This document shows positions 45,250 through 55,271 of a stretch of DNA of 64,000 nucleotides, in pieces. The translations under genes were made by a program, and so were the position numbers. The notes below the pieces were generated by a model. The model made no database searches and was not told the origin of the DNA. It saw only the letters and a list, made by a program, of their open reading frames with translations. Within the stretch, counting starts at the first letter, position 1. Each line of letters begins with the position of its first letter. The stretch spans positions 1 through 64,000 of the forward strand of contig JBLIRR010000011.1 of assembly GCA_049472395.1 (NCBI GenBank), written 5' to 3'. Origin of the DNA: JBLIRR01 sp049472395. Its GTDB lineage: Bacteria; SZUA-182; DTGQ01; JBLIRR01.

Positions 45250-47430
45250 TCAGACCAGTCTTTTCCGGAGTCTGGTATATCGCAGCTTGTTTTTATCATT
45301 ATTTATGCCTATTCGAAGAGCTTTTAATGTGCCTACTAAGATTACCAGATTTTTGCCTCGGGTAATGGCCGTATAGATGAGATTTCGCTGCAAAAGTATA
45401 TAATGCTGCGTATGAATAGGAATTATTACCGCCGGATATTCACTCCCCTGGGATTTATGAATTGATATGGCATAAGCGAGTACGAGCTCATCTAAATCAG
45501 TAAAATCATACATAACCTCTCTGCCATCAAAATCAATAATTACTGTGTGCTCTATAAGATTGATTTTTGTTATATAGCCTATATCCCCGTTAAATATATC
45601 TTTCTCGTAATTATTAGAGGTTTGCATAACCTTATCGCCTATCTTATAAGTATAGAGGCCTCTCCTTACTTCTTTTACGGATGAATTAAGCTGTTGCTGA
45701 AGTGCGCTATTGAGATGAGCCGTGCCAATTATGCCTTTATTCATAGGAGTTATTATTTGGATGCTGCGGAGCGGATCAAAAGAAAATGTATGAGGGATCC
45801 TCTTGACGGTCAATTCAATAATGGTAGCAGCCACTTCTTCGGGAGATTCTCTTTCAATAAAATAGAAATCTCCTAATCTGTCACTCTGGATTTTTTTTAT
45901 CTCCGGGAACCTCCCATTTTTTATACGATGAGCATTTGTAATAATAAGGCTTCCCGCTGCTTGACGAAAAATTTCATTAAGCTCAACAATTGGAATTTCT
46001 TTGGATTCTATAATATCCTTTAATACATTACCAGCACCGACAGAGGGAAGCTGATAAGAATCCCCCACAAGGATCAATATGGTCTCAACAGTCACTGCCT
46101 TGAGAAGATAATACATGAGCAGATTATCCATCATCGATATTTCATCAATAATTATTACCTCAGCCTTCAATGGATTGTTCTGGTCACGTTTAAACTTCCA
46201 TCCATCATGAAAACCATATTCAAGCAAGCGATGAATGGTCTTTGCTTCATATCCGGTTGCCTCCGACATTCTTTTTGCCGCTCTTCCAGTGGGTGCCCCG
46301 AGGAGAATACGGGCATGTAAACATTTAAAAATCTCCAATATTGATCTGATAATTGTTGTCTTTCCGGTTCCAGGGCCTCCGGTGAGTACCATGACCTTTC
46401 CCTGAAACGCAGTCTTTATGGCCTCAACTTGATTGTCCGCTAATTTAATTTTTATCCTTTTCTGAACCCACTCTATGGCCTTTGAAATATCAAAGGAGCG
46501 TATATGAGAGGGAGCATTATAAATGGCTTTCAGTTTCTTCGCTATTCCAACCTCAGCAATATAATTCCCCTTCAGATACACGGCCTTATTATTTTCTATA
46601 AACTCCCCTCCCTCATCATTTAAATCCTCTATCACTATGTGCTCTTCAGTAACAGCATTGGCAAAACCCTTTAAAATAACCTCTTGGTCTACATCAAGTA
46701 TTTCATGGCATTTTCTTATCAAATCTGTGTAGGGATAAAACACATGGCCTTCATCAGCCATTTGATGTAACACATACATTATACCTGCTTCACTTCGAAT
46801 AATTGAGTCTTTTGGAATACCTAAATGAGTGGCTATTTTATCTGCAGTAATGAATCCAATGCCCTGTATGTCCTTGGCCAAGCGATACGGGTTCTCCTGA
46901 ACAATAGTGATCGAATTCTTCCCATAATGTTTATAAATTTTTGTTGCATACCCTGAACTGATTCCATGGCCCTGGAGAAAAACCATTACATCCCTGATCT
47001 TTCTTTGACTCTCCCATGCCTCCTGAATCATAGAAAGGCGTTTCGCTCCAATACCATCCACTTCCTTCAATCTCTCCGGGCACTTATCAATAATCTCCAG
47101 TGTCCTTTCCCTGAACTTATTCACTAACCTTGTGCCCATCACCGGTCCGATACCTTTTATAAGACCCGAACCCAAATATTTTTGAATGCCATACACGCTA
47201 GATGGAAGTGTGACGCGGTGCTCTGCTATCTTGAATTGAGGTCCGAATTTAGGATGATGTGCCCACTCTCCTGTAATTTCCAGGACTTCCCCCGCATTAA
47301 TGTGTGAAACAGTCCCGACCACAGTTACTAAATCTCTCTCTCCTGTTACCTTTAATTTGGCTACTGTATATCCATTCTCCTCATTCACATAGGTAACACG
47401 TTCTATCTGTCCACACAATTTTTGAAGCAT
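45250..47430 (-). CDS. recD2: RecD2-like ATP-dependent DNA helicase
   Basis: 726 residues of the RecD/TraA-type SF1B helicase family, RecD2 class: an N-terminal OB-like domain (CGQIERVTYVNEENGYTV), helix-hairpin-helix regions (about 85-205, with LGSGLIKGIGPV), and the helicase core with Walker A LTGGPGTGKTTIIRS near residue 350, IIIDEISMMDN and the C-terminal AYAISIHKSQGSEYPAVI. RecD2 proteins work outside RecBCD; no recB or recC is seen here. Its stop is 12 bases from the convergent hybrid kinase. Confidence 0.93.
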   Translation of the reverse strand: MLQKLCGQIERVTYVNEENGYTVAKLKVTGERDLVTVVGTVSHINAGEVLEITGEWAHHPKFGPQFKIAEHRVTLPSSVYGIQKYLGSGLIKGIGPVMGTRLVNKFRERTLEIIDKCPERLKEVDGIGAKRLSMIQEAWESQRKIRDVMVFLQGHGISSGYATKIYKHYGKNSITIVQENPYRLAKDIQGIGFITADKIATHLGIPKDSIIRSEAGIMYVLHQMADEGHVFYPYTDLIRKCHEILDVDQEVILKGFANAVTEEHIVIEDLNDEGGEFIENNKAVYLKGNYIAEVGIAKKLKAIYNAPSHIRSFDISKAIEWVQKRIKIKLADNQVEAIKTAFQGKVMVLTGGPGTGKTTIIRSILEIFKCLHARILLGAPTGRAAKRMSEATGYEAKTIHRLLEYGFHDGWKFKRDQNNPLKAEVIIIDEISMMDNLLMYYLLKAVTVETILILVGDSYQLPSVGAGNVLKDIIESKEIPIVELNEIFRQAAGSLIITNAHRIKNGRFPEIKKIQSDRLGDFYFIERESPEEVAATIIELTVKRIPHTFSFDPLRSIQIITPMNKGIIGTAHLNSALQQQLNSSVKEVRRGLYTYKIGDKVMQTSNNYEKDIFNGDIGYITKINLIEHTVIIDFDGREVMYDFTDLDELVLAYAISIHKSQGSEYPAVIIPIHTQHYILLQRNLIYTAITRGKNLVILVGTLKALRIGINNDKNKLRYTRLRKRLV

Positions 47431-47437
47431 TGCAGCA

Positions 47438-48379
47438 CTATTTTCTTATATGATCATAATGTGTGCAAAACCACTGATATGTCTTTTTGATCCCTTCCTT
47501 CAGGCTCACGCTGGCTCTCCACCCCAATGCATTAATGCGGCTCACATCGAGCACTTTTCTGGGCGTACCATCAGGTTTACTCGCGTCAAACTGTATCCGG
47601 CCCTTAAATCCGACTTCCCTTTTAATCATCTCTGCGACCTCTGCAATAGTTACATCCTGGCCTGTACCTACATTTATAATATCCGGATTTTCATAATGTT
47701 CCATCAAAAATAGCAAGGCCCTCGCACAATCATCAACAAATAAAAACTCCCGCATTGGTTTTCCTGAGCCCCACACGGTTATGGTTGATAACTCTGCTGA
47801 GCGCGCTTCATGAAACCGTCTGATTAATGCCGGAAGCACATGCGAATTATCTGGATTAAAATAATCATGAGGTCCATACATATTCGTTGGCATTGCACAA
47901 ATACAATTAAAATTATATTGTTTTCTGTAAGCTTGGCATAACTTTATGCCTGCTATCTTGGCAATCGCATATGCATCATTGGTTGGTTCAAGGACTCCTG
48001 TTAAAAGATAGTCTTCCTTCATTGGCTGAAGAGCAAATTTAGGATAGATACAGGAACTCCCTAAAAAGAGCAGCTTTTTTACACCCCACTTGTATGCGCT
48101 ATTAATTATATTCGCCTCAATCATCAAATTATCATAGATAAATTCTGCAGGATACATATTATTTGCCTGGATACCCCCTACTCGAGCAGCTAATAAGAAT
48201 ACATACTCGGGACGTTGCTCCTTAAAAAACCGGGCAACCAATCGTTGGTCCCTCAGATCAAGCTCCCTCTGTCTCCTGCAGATTATATTATGATATCCTG
48301 CCCTGTTAAGCTCACCTAAAAGGGCCTTTCCTACAAGGCCATCATGGCCAGGCACATATATTAGATCAGTTTTTTTCAT
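47438..48379 (-). CDS. fcl: GDP-L-fucose synthase
   Basis: 313 residues of the short-chain dehydrogenase superfamily: Rossmann motif GHDGLVGKALL at the N-terminus, catalytic Ser in LGSSCIYP and the YAIAK Tyr-Lys pair, and AMPTNMYGPHDYF typical of Fcl/WcaG. It converts GDP-4-keto-6-deoxymannose to GDP-L-fucose. It follows gmd with an overlap of 14 bases, completing GDP-fucose synthesis for surface glycans. Confidence 0.95.
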   Translation of the reverse strand: MKKTDLIYVPGHDGLVGKALLGELNRAGYHNIICRRQRELDLRDQRLVARFFKEQRPEYVFLLAARVGGIQANNMYPAEFIYDNLMIEANIINSAYKWGVKKLLFLGSSCIYPKFALQPMKEDYLLTGVLEPTNDAYAIAKIAGIKLCQAYRKQYNFNCICAMPTNMYGPHDYFNPDNSHVLPALIRRFHEARSAELSTITVWGSGKPMREFLFVDDCARALLFLMEHYENPDIINVGTGQDVTIAEVAEMIKREVGFKGRIQFDASKPDGTPRKVLDVSRINALGWRASVSLKEGIKKTYQWFCTHYDHIRK

Positions 48380-49409
48380 CCCTCTTCCCCTGCGTTTTTT
48401 TTATTTTTTGTATTATATCCCTGCAATGTTTTATTTCCTCAAGCTCTTTTAAATCCGCATCAACCATAAGGCGCACGAGCTCCTTAAATTTCGTTCGCGG
48501 CTCCCATCCTAAAATGTTTCTCGCTTTTTGACAATTAGCCAGAAGGTAGTTCACCTCCGTAGGCCTGAAGTATCGGGGATCGGTCTTCACATAATCATGC
48601 CAGTCAAGATCCACATAAGAGAATGCCTCCTCAAGGAACTCCTTTACACTATGGGCTTCGCCCGTTCCTATCACGAATTCGTCCGGATTATCCTGTTGCA
48701 TCATACGCCACATTGCCTCAACATACTCCTTCGCGTATCCCCAGTCCCTCTTTGCTTCAAGATTTCCCAAATAAACCTTATTTTCCAAACCAAATTTGAT
48801 ACGAGCTACAGCACGGGTAATTTTTCTCGTCACAAATGTCTCTCCTCGCCGTGGGGATTCATGATTAAATAAAATTCCATTACATATAAAAAGCTTATAC
48901 GCCTCACGATAATTTCTCGCGATATGGAATGCATAGACCTTGGCCGCTGCATATGGGCTTTGGGGAATAAAGGGAGTGTGTTCATTCTGGGGAGGGGGTG
49001 AGCTCCCAAACATTTCACTCGAAGAGGCCTGATAGAATTTGGTCGCAATATTTGTCTTCCTGATTGCCTCAAGAAGTCTTAATACTCCGAGTCCGGTAAT
49101 ATCCCCCGTATATTCAGGCATGTCAAAACTTACCCGCACATGACTTTGGGCCCCCAGATTATATATTTCATCCGGTTTGATATTATATATAAATTCAGTT
49201 AATTGGCCTGATTGCGAAAGATCGCCATAGTGCAGAAACAATGTAGTATTCTTAGTGTGAAAATCACGATAAAGATGGTCAATTCTCCCTGTATTAAAGG
49301 TGCTTGCCCGACGGATAAGCCCGTGGACTTCATATCCTTTGGATAAAAGAAGCTCAGCAAGGTACGATCCATCCTGGCCGGTTATTCCCGTAATCAGCGC
49401 TTTTTTCAT
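48366..49409 (-). CDS. gmd: GDP-mannose 4,6-dehydratase
   Basis: 347 residues from the ATG at 49409 (MKKALITGITGQDGSYLAE), which has AGGAG about nine bases upstream; the frame continues to a further ATG at 49475 with a sequence (MNVFLCFSLFF) unlike the family. NAD-binding GITGQDGSY, Tyr-Lys in SPYAAAK and FNHESPRRGETFVT are diagnostic. It makes GDP-4-keto-6-deoxymannose and pairs with fcl. Divergent from the giant secreted protein gene. Confidence 0.95.
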   Translation of the reverse strand: MKKALITGITGQDGSYLAELLLSKGYEVHGLIRRASTFNTGRIDHLYRDFHTKNTTLFLHYGDLSQSGQLTEFIYNIKPDEIYNLGAQSHVRVSFDMPEYTGDITGLGVLRLLEAIRKTNIATKFYQASSSEMFGSSPPPQNEHTPFIPQSPYAAAKVYAFHIARNYREAYKLFICNGILFNHESPRRGETFVTRKITRAVARIKFGLENKVYLGNLEAKRDWGYAKEYVEAMWRMMQQDNPDEFVIGTGEAHSVKEFLEEAFSYVDLDWHDYVKTDPRYFRPTEVNYLLANCQKARNILGWEPRTKFKELVRLMVDADLKELEEIKHCRDIIQKIKKTQGKRDEKN

Positions 49410-49578
49410 TCTTCTTACTCCTGTGTTGTAATGGTCTTCTTTAAAAAATAAGGAAAAACACAAAAATACATTCACTTAATCCTATTTACATTTCAACCAA
49501 TATATGTTAAATTATTATAACGTCATAATAAAATATATTAAAACAATTTAGTTATTTAATCTAGGGAGAAATAAGGAT

Positions 49579-52500
49579 ATGCATAAAAGTAATAGTGAAA
49601 AATTTTTCTATAGAGCCGGAGGGATAGTTATTCTGCTATTTGTAGTATCTCTCTCCTTTTTTACCTCAGAGCTGTCTGCGCATCCTTGGTCATGCTTGGG
49701 GCATAATAGTCAACATACGGGACAATCTCCCTATGCAGGGCCTCAAAGTAATGCGTATAGATGGAAATTTAAAACCGACAGTTGTATTGGTGTAGCATCT
49801 CCGGCAATAGGGCAAGATGGCACTATCTATATCAGAAGCCTCGATGGTTATCTTTATCCATTGACTAAATATGGTCAGATGAAATGGGATGATAAGGTAT
49901 TGGTAAACAACACTGATCCGATGAAAATAAATGCAATAACCTCATCTCCTGCCATAGGGAGCAATGGCATTATTTATATCGGGAGCGATGATAAAATCAT
50001 TTATGCGATAGAGTCTGAAAATGGAAGTATTGTCGATACTTTTCCAACAGAAAATTCTGTCCAATCATCACCTGTTATAGGACCGGATGGGACAATCTAT
50101 ATTGGGAGTAATGATCATACACTCTATGCGCTCACTCCCACCTTGAAATTAAAATGGAAATATGAAACAGGGGACATGATAATTTCCTCACCCGCTCTTT
50201 CCCCTGATGGAGAAACTGTATATGTTGGATCTTTGGATCGTAAATTATATGCGCTTCACTATGATTCGCTTTCCTATGATGAAGATGATCCTAATTCACT
50301 GGTCCAATGGATTCATTCGGGAGATGATGAAAGTATGGGAGCACTATGGGGCTCACCTGCTATCGGAGATGATGGGACTATTTATATTGGGAGTGATTCT
50401 GACAATATCTATGCCATTGATCCGAATGGTCGAGAAAAATGGGTATATACAACAGGAGGAAATATTTATGGATCACCTGCGATTGCACCTGATGGAACAG
50501 TTTATGTAGGCAGTTCAGATGGATATCTCTATGCTTTTGATCCGGATGGGGATGGGACACCTATATGGAAATATAAAACAGAAGGCGGTGGTATTAGGGT
50601 TACACCCGCAATTGATAAGAATGGTACTATTTATATAGGGAATGACAAAGGCTATGTATATGCCTTTAATCCACAGAAAAAGCAAGATACATTTTTATGG
50701 TCCTATCAAACACCATATGGAATATGGTCATCTGCCGCTATTGCCAGCGATGGGACCCTGTACGTCGGAGGAACTGACGGATATGTCTATGCCTTCGGCA
50801 AGGTTGCACCTCCTGCGAATTTGGCGGTGGATAAAAAGGGGGATGAAGAGCATCCGACATTTATGTGGGATGATGTACCCCATGCGACAAAATATGAACT
50901 TGAAATTGCACGTGATGAGAATTTCGCGGATAGGGAAATACATGATCCTGATATAACTGATTTTACCGGAGAATATGTGGCTTATAAAGATCTGGCAGTA
51001 GGGGATTATTACTGGCGAGTGCGGGTCATTTCCTCTGACCCGGACTATGTCTCTCCCGAAGATAATCAAGGATTATGGGCTGAGGGCCTTCAATTCTCCG
51101 TTGATCCTAATATTGAGATTGATATAACCACTGATGATGAATACACAGCAGGGGAACCATTTAAATTGACCGTCACTGTTGCTGATTATGACGGAAATAT
51201 CATTGAAAGCTATGACGGAACCGTTACCGTAGCTTCAACCGACCCGAATGCTCGAATAAAGATGGAGAAGGATGATGAAAGCTCTTTTGACATGCCCTAT
51301 CCCCATACCTTTATTCCTGAAATTGATCATGGTATAAAAACATTTTATATTATCTCTAGGCTCGCGGGAAGTCAAACAATTTCAATCTCATTTGCTCAGC
51401 AGGAAGAGTCTGCCGAATCTGAGGATATTGTCATCAATACGGCAGAGCTTCATCATTTTGTTGTGACGCAAACAATTGATGGTGTAGAGGGCAAATCTGC
51501 CCAAATAGAGGTCACTGCAAAGGATGCATACGGAAATACCATTACAAACTACCATGGCACAATACATATTTCTTCAAGCGATACCTATGCGATAATAAGC
51601 GATGCTCAAAATGCTTCAATCACCACCTATACATTTACATCTGAAGATCAAGGCTCTCACATCTTCTATATTATCTATAAATCATTGGGTGACCACACAA
51701 TCACTGTATCTGATACTGCGGCGGGCGTAGAATCATCGTCCGATCCGATTGAAGTAACAATAGATGATATTCCAGAGGTTGATATAGAAATCCTCATTCC
51801 CCCAGCTGATCAATTAGTGGTTGGCGAATCATTTGACTTAACCATTACCATAAAAGATTTCTCGGATGCCGTCATAACCGATTATGATGGCACTATCACC
51901 ATATCAATGCCTGATGATCCTGATGCGCAAATAAAACGGAGTGCAAGCAGCAATGCGGAAGATTTACCGATAAGTTATACATTTGTTCCTGCGGACTATG
52001 GCTCACATACCTTCATAATCATTTCCAACAAGGCTGGTGATCAGACAATAGTCATCTCATCCGACAAAGAAGCCGAAACAAAATCAAGCCCCGTAGCACT
52101 TGAGGCAGGAGCTCTCCATCATCTTGCGATAGAATTTACCTCTGATCCCGAATTAGACTATATATCACGCGTAATGGTTGTCACTGCGAAGGATCAGTAT
52201 GGAAATACTGTAACAGATTATGACGGAACAATACTTCTTTCTTCATCTGATAATTCAACGGTCATAAGGGACGAGGAGAGCGAATCTCTTACGAGGTATA
52301 CATTCGATCCCGAACAAGATAAAGGAGAGCATACCTTTTATATTATTTACAGAACACCTGGCAGTCAAACCATCACGGTGTCGGACCCTGAAAATAATAT
52401 AGGTAAATCTGAAACTGTCACTGTGAATGAGGGGGATGTGAGAGAAACTCCTGAGAAACATATCACGGCATACTCAAGCCAAGAACAGACAGCACGAATT

Positions 52501-54822
52501 TTGACGCGGCTTGATGATATCACAGTACAAGTAACGGGTGTATCCGGCAACCCTTTAAGCGGTGTCAAAGTCAGGTTCCTTATTACTGATATGCCAGACA
52601 TAGAGGATTTACGCTGCGAACCATATTTATCAGATGTCAGTGTGACAACTGATGAAAACGGCCTTGCCTCAACATCACTGATTTTAGGCTGTGAACCTGG
52701 AACGTATACAATAAGGGCTGATTTTCCGGACAAAGGGATTTTGTATGGCGAATATGTTTTATTCTATGTCACTGCATCAAAATTATCCATAGTAGACAAT
52801 GTAATAAGTGACGGCACAGTGGAATTTAAAGCGTCTGACGAAGCAGGCATCTATAGCTGGTATGTGAATGGGGAATATCAACAAGAGGGGCCCTTATTTA
52901 TTTTTGACCCCGAGACTTTATTCGGCTTAGATTTTGCCGGTAAATATACGATAGAACTCATGGATTCTCGTTATAATGTGGCAGAGGAAATTAAAAACTA
53001 TACTGTCCCTGTCATATTGACGCCGGCGTCAAAAATATTTCTCGTTGAAGGGGAGTTTGAACCTCTCACGTTGAAAGGATCTGTAGGGGATAATATTGTA
53101 TATAGATGGGCGCTTGTCGCCTCCCCTCATGACACAACCGCTCTTGCTGATCCGGATAAGTATGGGACATTTTTAACTGGTGATACGACATATGAGCCAA
53201 TAAATTATTTTTCTCCTGCAAAAAGCTTGGAAGATCCTACTATGAACCCTGAATTTTATATACAGGTTACAATCGAGGGCGATCCTGACCTGGTGGGAGA
53301 TTTAAGCACCGCTACTTTTGGTCCATTTTGGATTAGAGATGGCCGGATTGTCAGTGGAAGAGTCACAGAAAAAGGTTCTGATAATCTTGGTATTAATGGT
53401 GTGGCTGTCCGATTAGGAAGATATTTTGAGGGAAATCAGCAAGTAATTGTAGATATGGACCCTGTCTTTACCGATCAAGATGGCAATTATGAATTATGGA
53501 TACCATCTAATTTGTTAAAAAAGGGAACTGTCAGTAAGTATTATTTTACTGCATATAAGGAGGGATATGTGACCACATCTAATATTGAATTGGATGCCTC
53601 GGAATTTGACTCAAAGGATGATATAACAATAGATTTTCCACTTACCAAAAAAACCATAATTTCTACTTATACTGATATATATATAGATCCAAACGGAAGA
53701 ATGCCGGATCAAATTATTATCGAAATCCATGCACAACCTGATTTTGTTGGGACATCAAATGAGATTGAAGTAAGCCTTTTAAAGGGAGCGGGGACAATTA
53801 CGGAACTTGAATTTAATAATGAAGAAAAATATTACAGCCTCAAGTATATACCTGCTCAAAGCACTTCGGAACAATATACACTCCTTATACATGCTGATAC
53901 AACCGGAGATGGGGCTACTGACACCCGTGCTGGATTTGATGATTATGTGGCTACCAGTACATTTACGTCTGATAAGAGAAGTGGAATTAAAATAAGAGAA
54001 GCGATCTCAGATGAAATATCAAAGAGTGGCGGAATCGTCGGTTTAACGTATAAAGGTAACCATTTCTCCGTGACATTTGATGAAAGGGATATAAATGAGA
54101 CTTCACTTCTTTCTAACATAGCGATAGAGCTGAAAGCAATAGAATATCAAGTATTTACAGAGGATCTTTACGCTGTTGAGGATACATTTGAAAGTACCAT
54201 TGTGTATGAAATAAATGCAATTGATCCGAATACCGGCAGTGCTTTCAGGGGTTTTAAGCAAGTAAAAGTCAAATTGCCAATTACTGATCCGAAAAATGTC
54301 CTCGATATATCCTTAGAATCTCTCCAGCAAGGATACTTTATAATTTATTGGGCAGAAGATATTGAAGCCTTGGATAAAGGCATTGGTGATATAATTAGCC
54401 CTGATATTTTTATTCCTAATGAGGAGCAAGGTCACGTCACCTTCATGTTCGATTCATTGGGGGTTTTTCAAATATTTTATCCGATAAAAAATATTGAGAT
54501 TTCTTCTGAAAAAAGTTTTACAAATGTGGGAGAGAGCATATACTTTAATGCGAGCATCTATTACGGAGAAGATACGGAAGTATGTGACAGGGCAATACAC
54601 AGAAATGTGACGGATATGATTCAATGGGAAAGCAGTAATCCAAATGTCGGTGTAATAGAAAATGGTGAATTCAAAGCTGTTGGCTCGGGTGAAACATATA
54701 TAACCGCAAGAAAATTCAATGTGGTCAGTCATCCTACGAAAATAAATGTCGGAGGCACCTCACGATCAAAATCCAGTGATGATGATTTATATGGATGCTT
54801 TATTAATTCACTGAGAAATTGA
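49579..54822 (+). CDS. Giant secreted PQQ-propeller/Ig-repeat protein with CFI motif
   Basis: 1747 residues. Signal peptide about 1-36. Eight PQQ/pyrrolo-quinoline-type blades (about 50-405, each with SPAIGxDGTIYIGSxDxxLYAL) form one eight-bladed propeller. A fibronectin-III-like domain (about 410-510) is followed by four Ig-like repeats in A-B-A-B order (about 512-950), then Big_1-like and other beta domains, and a Big_2-like domain at the end (about 1630-1730, with SSNPNVGVIENGEFKAVGSG). It ends YGCFINSLRN. Probably exposed on the surface. An AGGGAG site precedes the ATG. It is divergent from gmd, with a repeat-rich intergenic region following. Confidence 0.8.
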   Translation: MHKSNSEKFFYRAGGIVILLFVVSLSFFTSELSAHPWSCLGHNSQHTGQSPYAGPQSNAYRWKFKTDSCIGVASPAIGQDGTIYIRSLDGYLYPLTKYGQMKWDDKVLVNNTDPMKINAITSSPAIGSNGIIYIGSDDKIIYAIESENGSIVDTFPTENSVQSSPVIGPDGTIYIGSNDHTLYALTPTLKLKWKYETGDMIISSPALSPDGETVYVGSLDRKLYALHYDSLSYDEDDPNSLVQWIHSGDDESMGALWGSPAIGDDGTIYIGSDSDNIYAIDPNGREKWVYTTGGNIYGSPAIAPDGTVYVGSSDGYLYAFDPDGDGTPIWKYKTEGGGIRVTPAIDKNGTIYIGNDKGYVYAFNPQKKQDTFLWSYQTPYGIWSSAAIASDGTLYVGGTDGYVYAFGKVAPPANLAVDKKGDEEHPTFMWDDVPHATKYELEIARDENFADREIHDPDITDFTGEYVAYKDLAVGDYYWRVRVISSDPDYVSPEDNQGLWAEGLQFSVDPNIEIDITTDDEYTAGEPFKLTVTVADYDGNIIESYDGTVTVASTDPNARIKMEKDDESSFDMPYPHTFIPEIDHGIKTFYIISRLAGSQTISISFAQQEESAESEDIVINTAELHHFVVTQTIDGVEGKSAQIEVTAKDAYGNTITNYHGTIHISSSDTYAIISDAQNASITTYTFTSEDQGSHIFYIIYKSLGDHTITVSDTAAGVESSSDPIEVTIDDIPEVDIEILIPPADQLVVGESFDLTITIKDFSDAVITDYDGTITISMPDDPDAQIKRSASSNAEDLPISYTFVPADYGSHTFIIISNKAGDQTIVISSDKEAETKSSPVALEAGALHHLAIEFTSDPELDYISRVMVVTAKDQYGNTVTDYDGTILLSSSDNSTVIRDEESESLTRYTFDPEQDKGEHTFYIIYRTPGSQTITVSDPENNIGKSETVTVNEGDVRETPEKHITAYSSQEQTARILTRLDDITVQVTGVSGNPLSGVKVRFLITDMPDIEDLRCEPYLSDVSVTTDENGLASTSLILGCEPGTYTIRADFPDKGILYGEYVLFYVTASKLSIVDNVISDGTVEFKASDEAGIYSWYVNGEYQQEGPLFIFDPETLFGLDFAGKYTIELMDSRYNVAEEIKNYTVPVILTPASKIFLVEGEFEPLTLKGSVGDNIVYRWALVASPHDTTALADPDKYGTFLTGDTTYEPINYFSPAKSLEDPTMNPEFYIQVTIEGDPDLVGDLSTATFGPFWIRDGRIVSGRVTEKGSDNLGINGVAVRLGRYFEGNQQVIVDMDPVFTDQDGNYELWIPSNLLKKGTVSKYYFTAYKEGYVTTSNIELDASEFDSKDDITIDFPLTKKTIISTYTDIYIDPNGRMPDQIIIEIHAQPDFVGTSNEIEVSLLKGAGTITELEFNNEEKYYSLKYIPAQSTSEQYTLLIHADTTGDGATDTRAGFDDYVATSTFTSDKRSGIKIREAISDEISKSGGIVGLTYKGNHFSVTFDERDINETSLLSNIAIELKAIEYQVFTEDLYAVEDTFESTIVYEINAIDPNTGSAFRGFKQVKVKLPITDPKNVLDISLESLQQGYFIIYWAEDIEALDKGIGDIISPDIFIPNEEQGHVTFMFDSLGVFQIFYPIKNIEISSEKSFTNVGESIYFNASIYYGEDTEVCDRAIHRNVTDMIQWESSNPNVGVIENGEFKAVGSGETYITARKFNVVSHPTKINVGGTSRSKSSDDDLYGCFINSLRN

Positions 54823-54836
54823 TATTACGAGGTCGT

Positions 54837-54902
54837 CACAGAGATCACAGAGGACACGGATCGGAGATGGAGAGCGCCTCTATACTCTCTGTGCCCTCTG
54901 TG
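54837..54902. repeat. Long imperfect hairpin with doubled CACAGAG/CTCTGTG arms
   Basis: The left arm holds CACAGAG at 54837-54843 and 54846-54852; the right arm holds CTCTGTG at 54887-54893 and 54896-54902. The two arms pair over 16 bases with two central mismatches and a loop of 34. It starts 15 bases after the stop of the giant protein gene, so it may act at the mRNA 3' end. This CACAGAGGACAC-type sequence is familiar as a dispersed intergenic repeat in environmental genomes. Confidence 0.75.
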
Positions 54903-54945
54903 GTAAAATGATAATCACTGTGCGTGACCTTTCCAGGTAGTATAG

Positions 54946-54969
54946 ACAGGATAACAGGATTGACAGGAT
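54946..54969. repeat. Three direct ACAGGAT repeats
   Basis: ACAGGAT at 54946-54952, 54954-54960 and 54963-54969, then a run of T. The motif is similar to short dispersed intergenic repeats I recall from other environmental bacteria. Confidence 0.6.
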
Positions 54970-55023
54970 GATTTTTTTTAACTCCCTGATGTTCCGCTTT
55001 ATCGGAAGTCTCCTTTTTACCAA

Positions 55024-55239
55024 AATTACAGAACTCCTGATCCGTATATTTATTTTCAGTCCGTTACAAGGCTATGTCTGGATTATTGAGTGATATTATA
55101 TGTAGATTAAGATTAGGAGTATGATAAACATTTCTAATAAATATCTCAATCTTAATCGTAATCTTACTCTTACTCTTACTCTTACTCATTTATAAATTGG
55201 CTTCAACTTAAACTCCAGTGATTCTGGAGTTCTGTAATT
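55024..55239. mobile_element. MITE-like element bounded by 14-bp inverted repeats
   Basis: AATTACAGAACTCC at 55024-55037 is a perfect inverted copy of GGAGTTCTGTAATT at 55226-55239, bracketing 188 bases. The inside holds simple hexamer repeats and an internal hairpin (55211-55218 with 55224-55231) that overlaps the right end. No transposase or clear target-site duplication is visible, so a non-mobile hairpin element is equally possible. Confidence 0.35.
55145..55186. repeat. Hexanucleotide tandem repeat
   Basis: Seven hexamers in register: CTCAAT, CTTAAT, CGTAAT, then four CTTACT copies (55163-55186). The degenerate first units and exact last four suggest slippage expansion from one end. A related sequence in the opposite orientation (GATTAAGATTAGGAGTA) lies near 55105-55121. 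Confidence 0.7.
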
Positions 55240-55271
55240 GCACCAGTAGAGGGGTGCAAGAGAAACAATTA

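Larger units (their letters stand above)
54823..55271. other. Repeat-filled intergenic region
   Basis: About 450 bases between two secreted/outer-membrane protein genes, without a gene. It holds a long imperfect hairpin (54837-54902), three ACAGGAT repeats (54946-54969), hexamer repeats (55145-55186) and a pair of 14-bp inverted repeats (55024-55037 and 55226-55239). Confidence 0.7.

Noticed and set aside
55141..55186. Short regular repeats considered as a CRISPR array
   Set aside because: Unit is six bases with no spacers; it is a simple tandem repeat.
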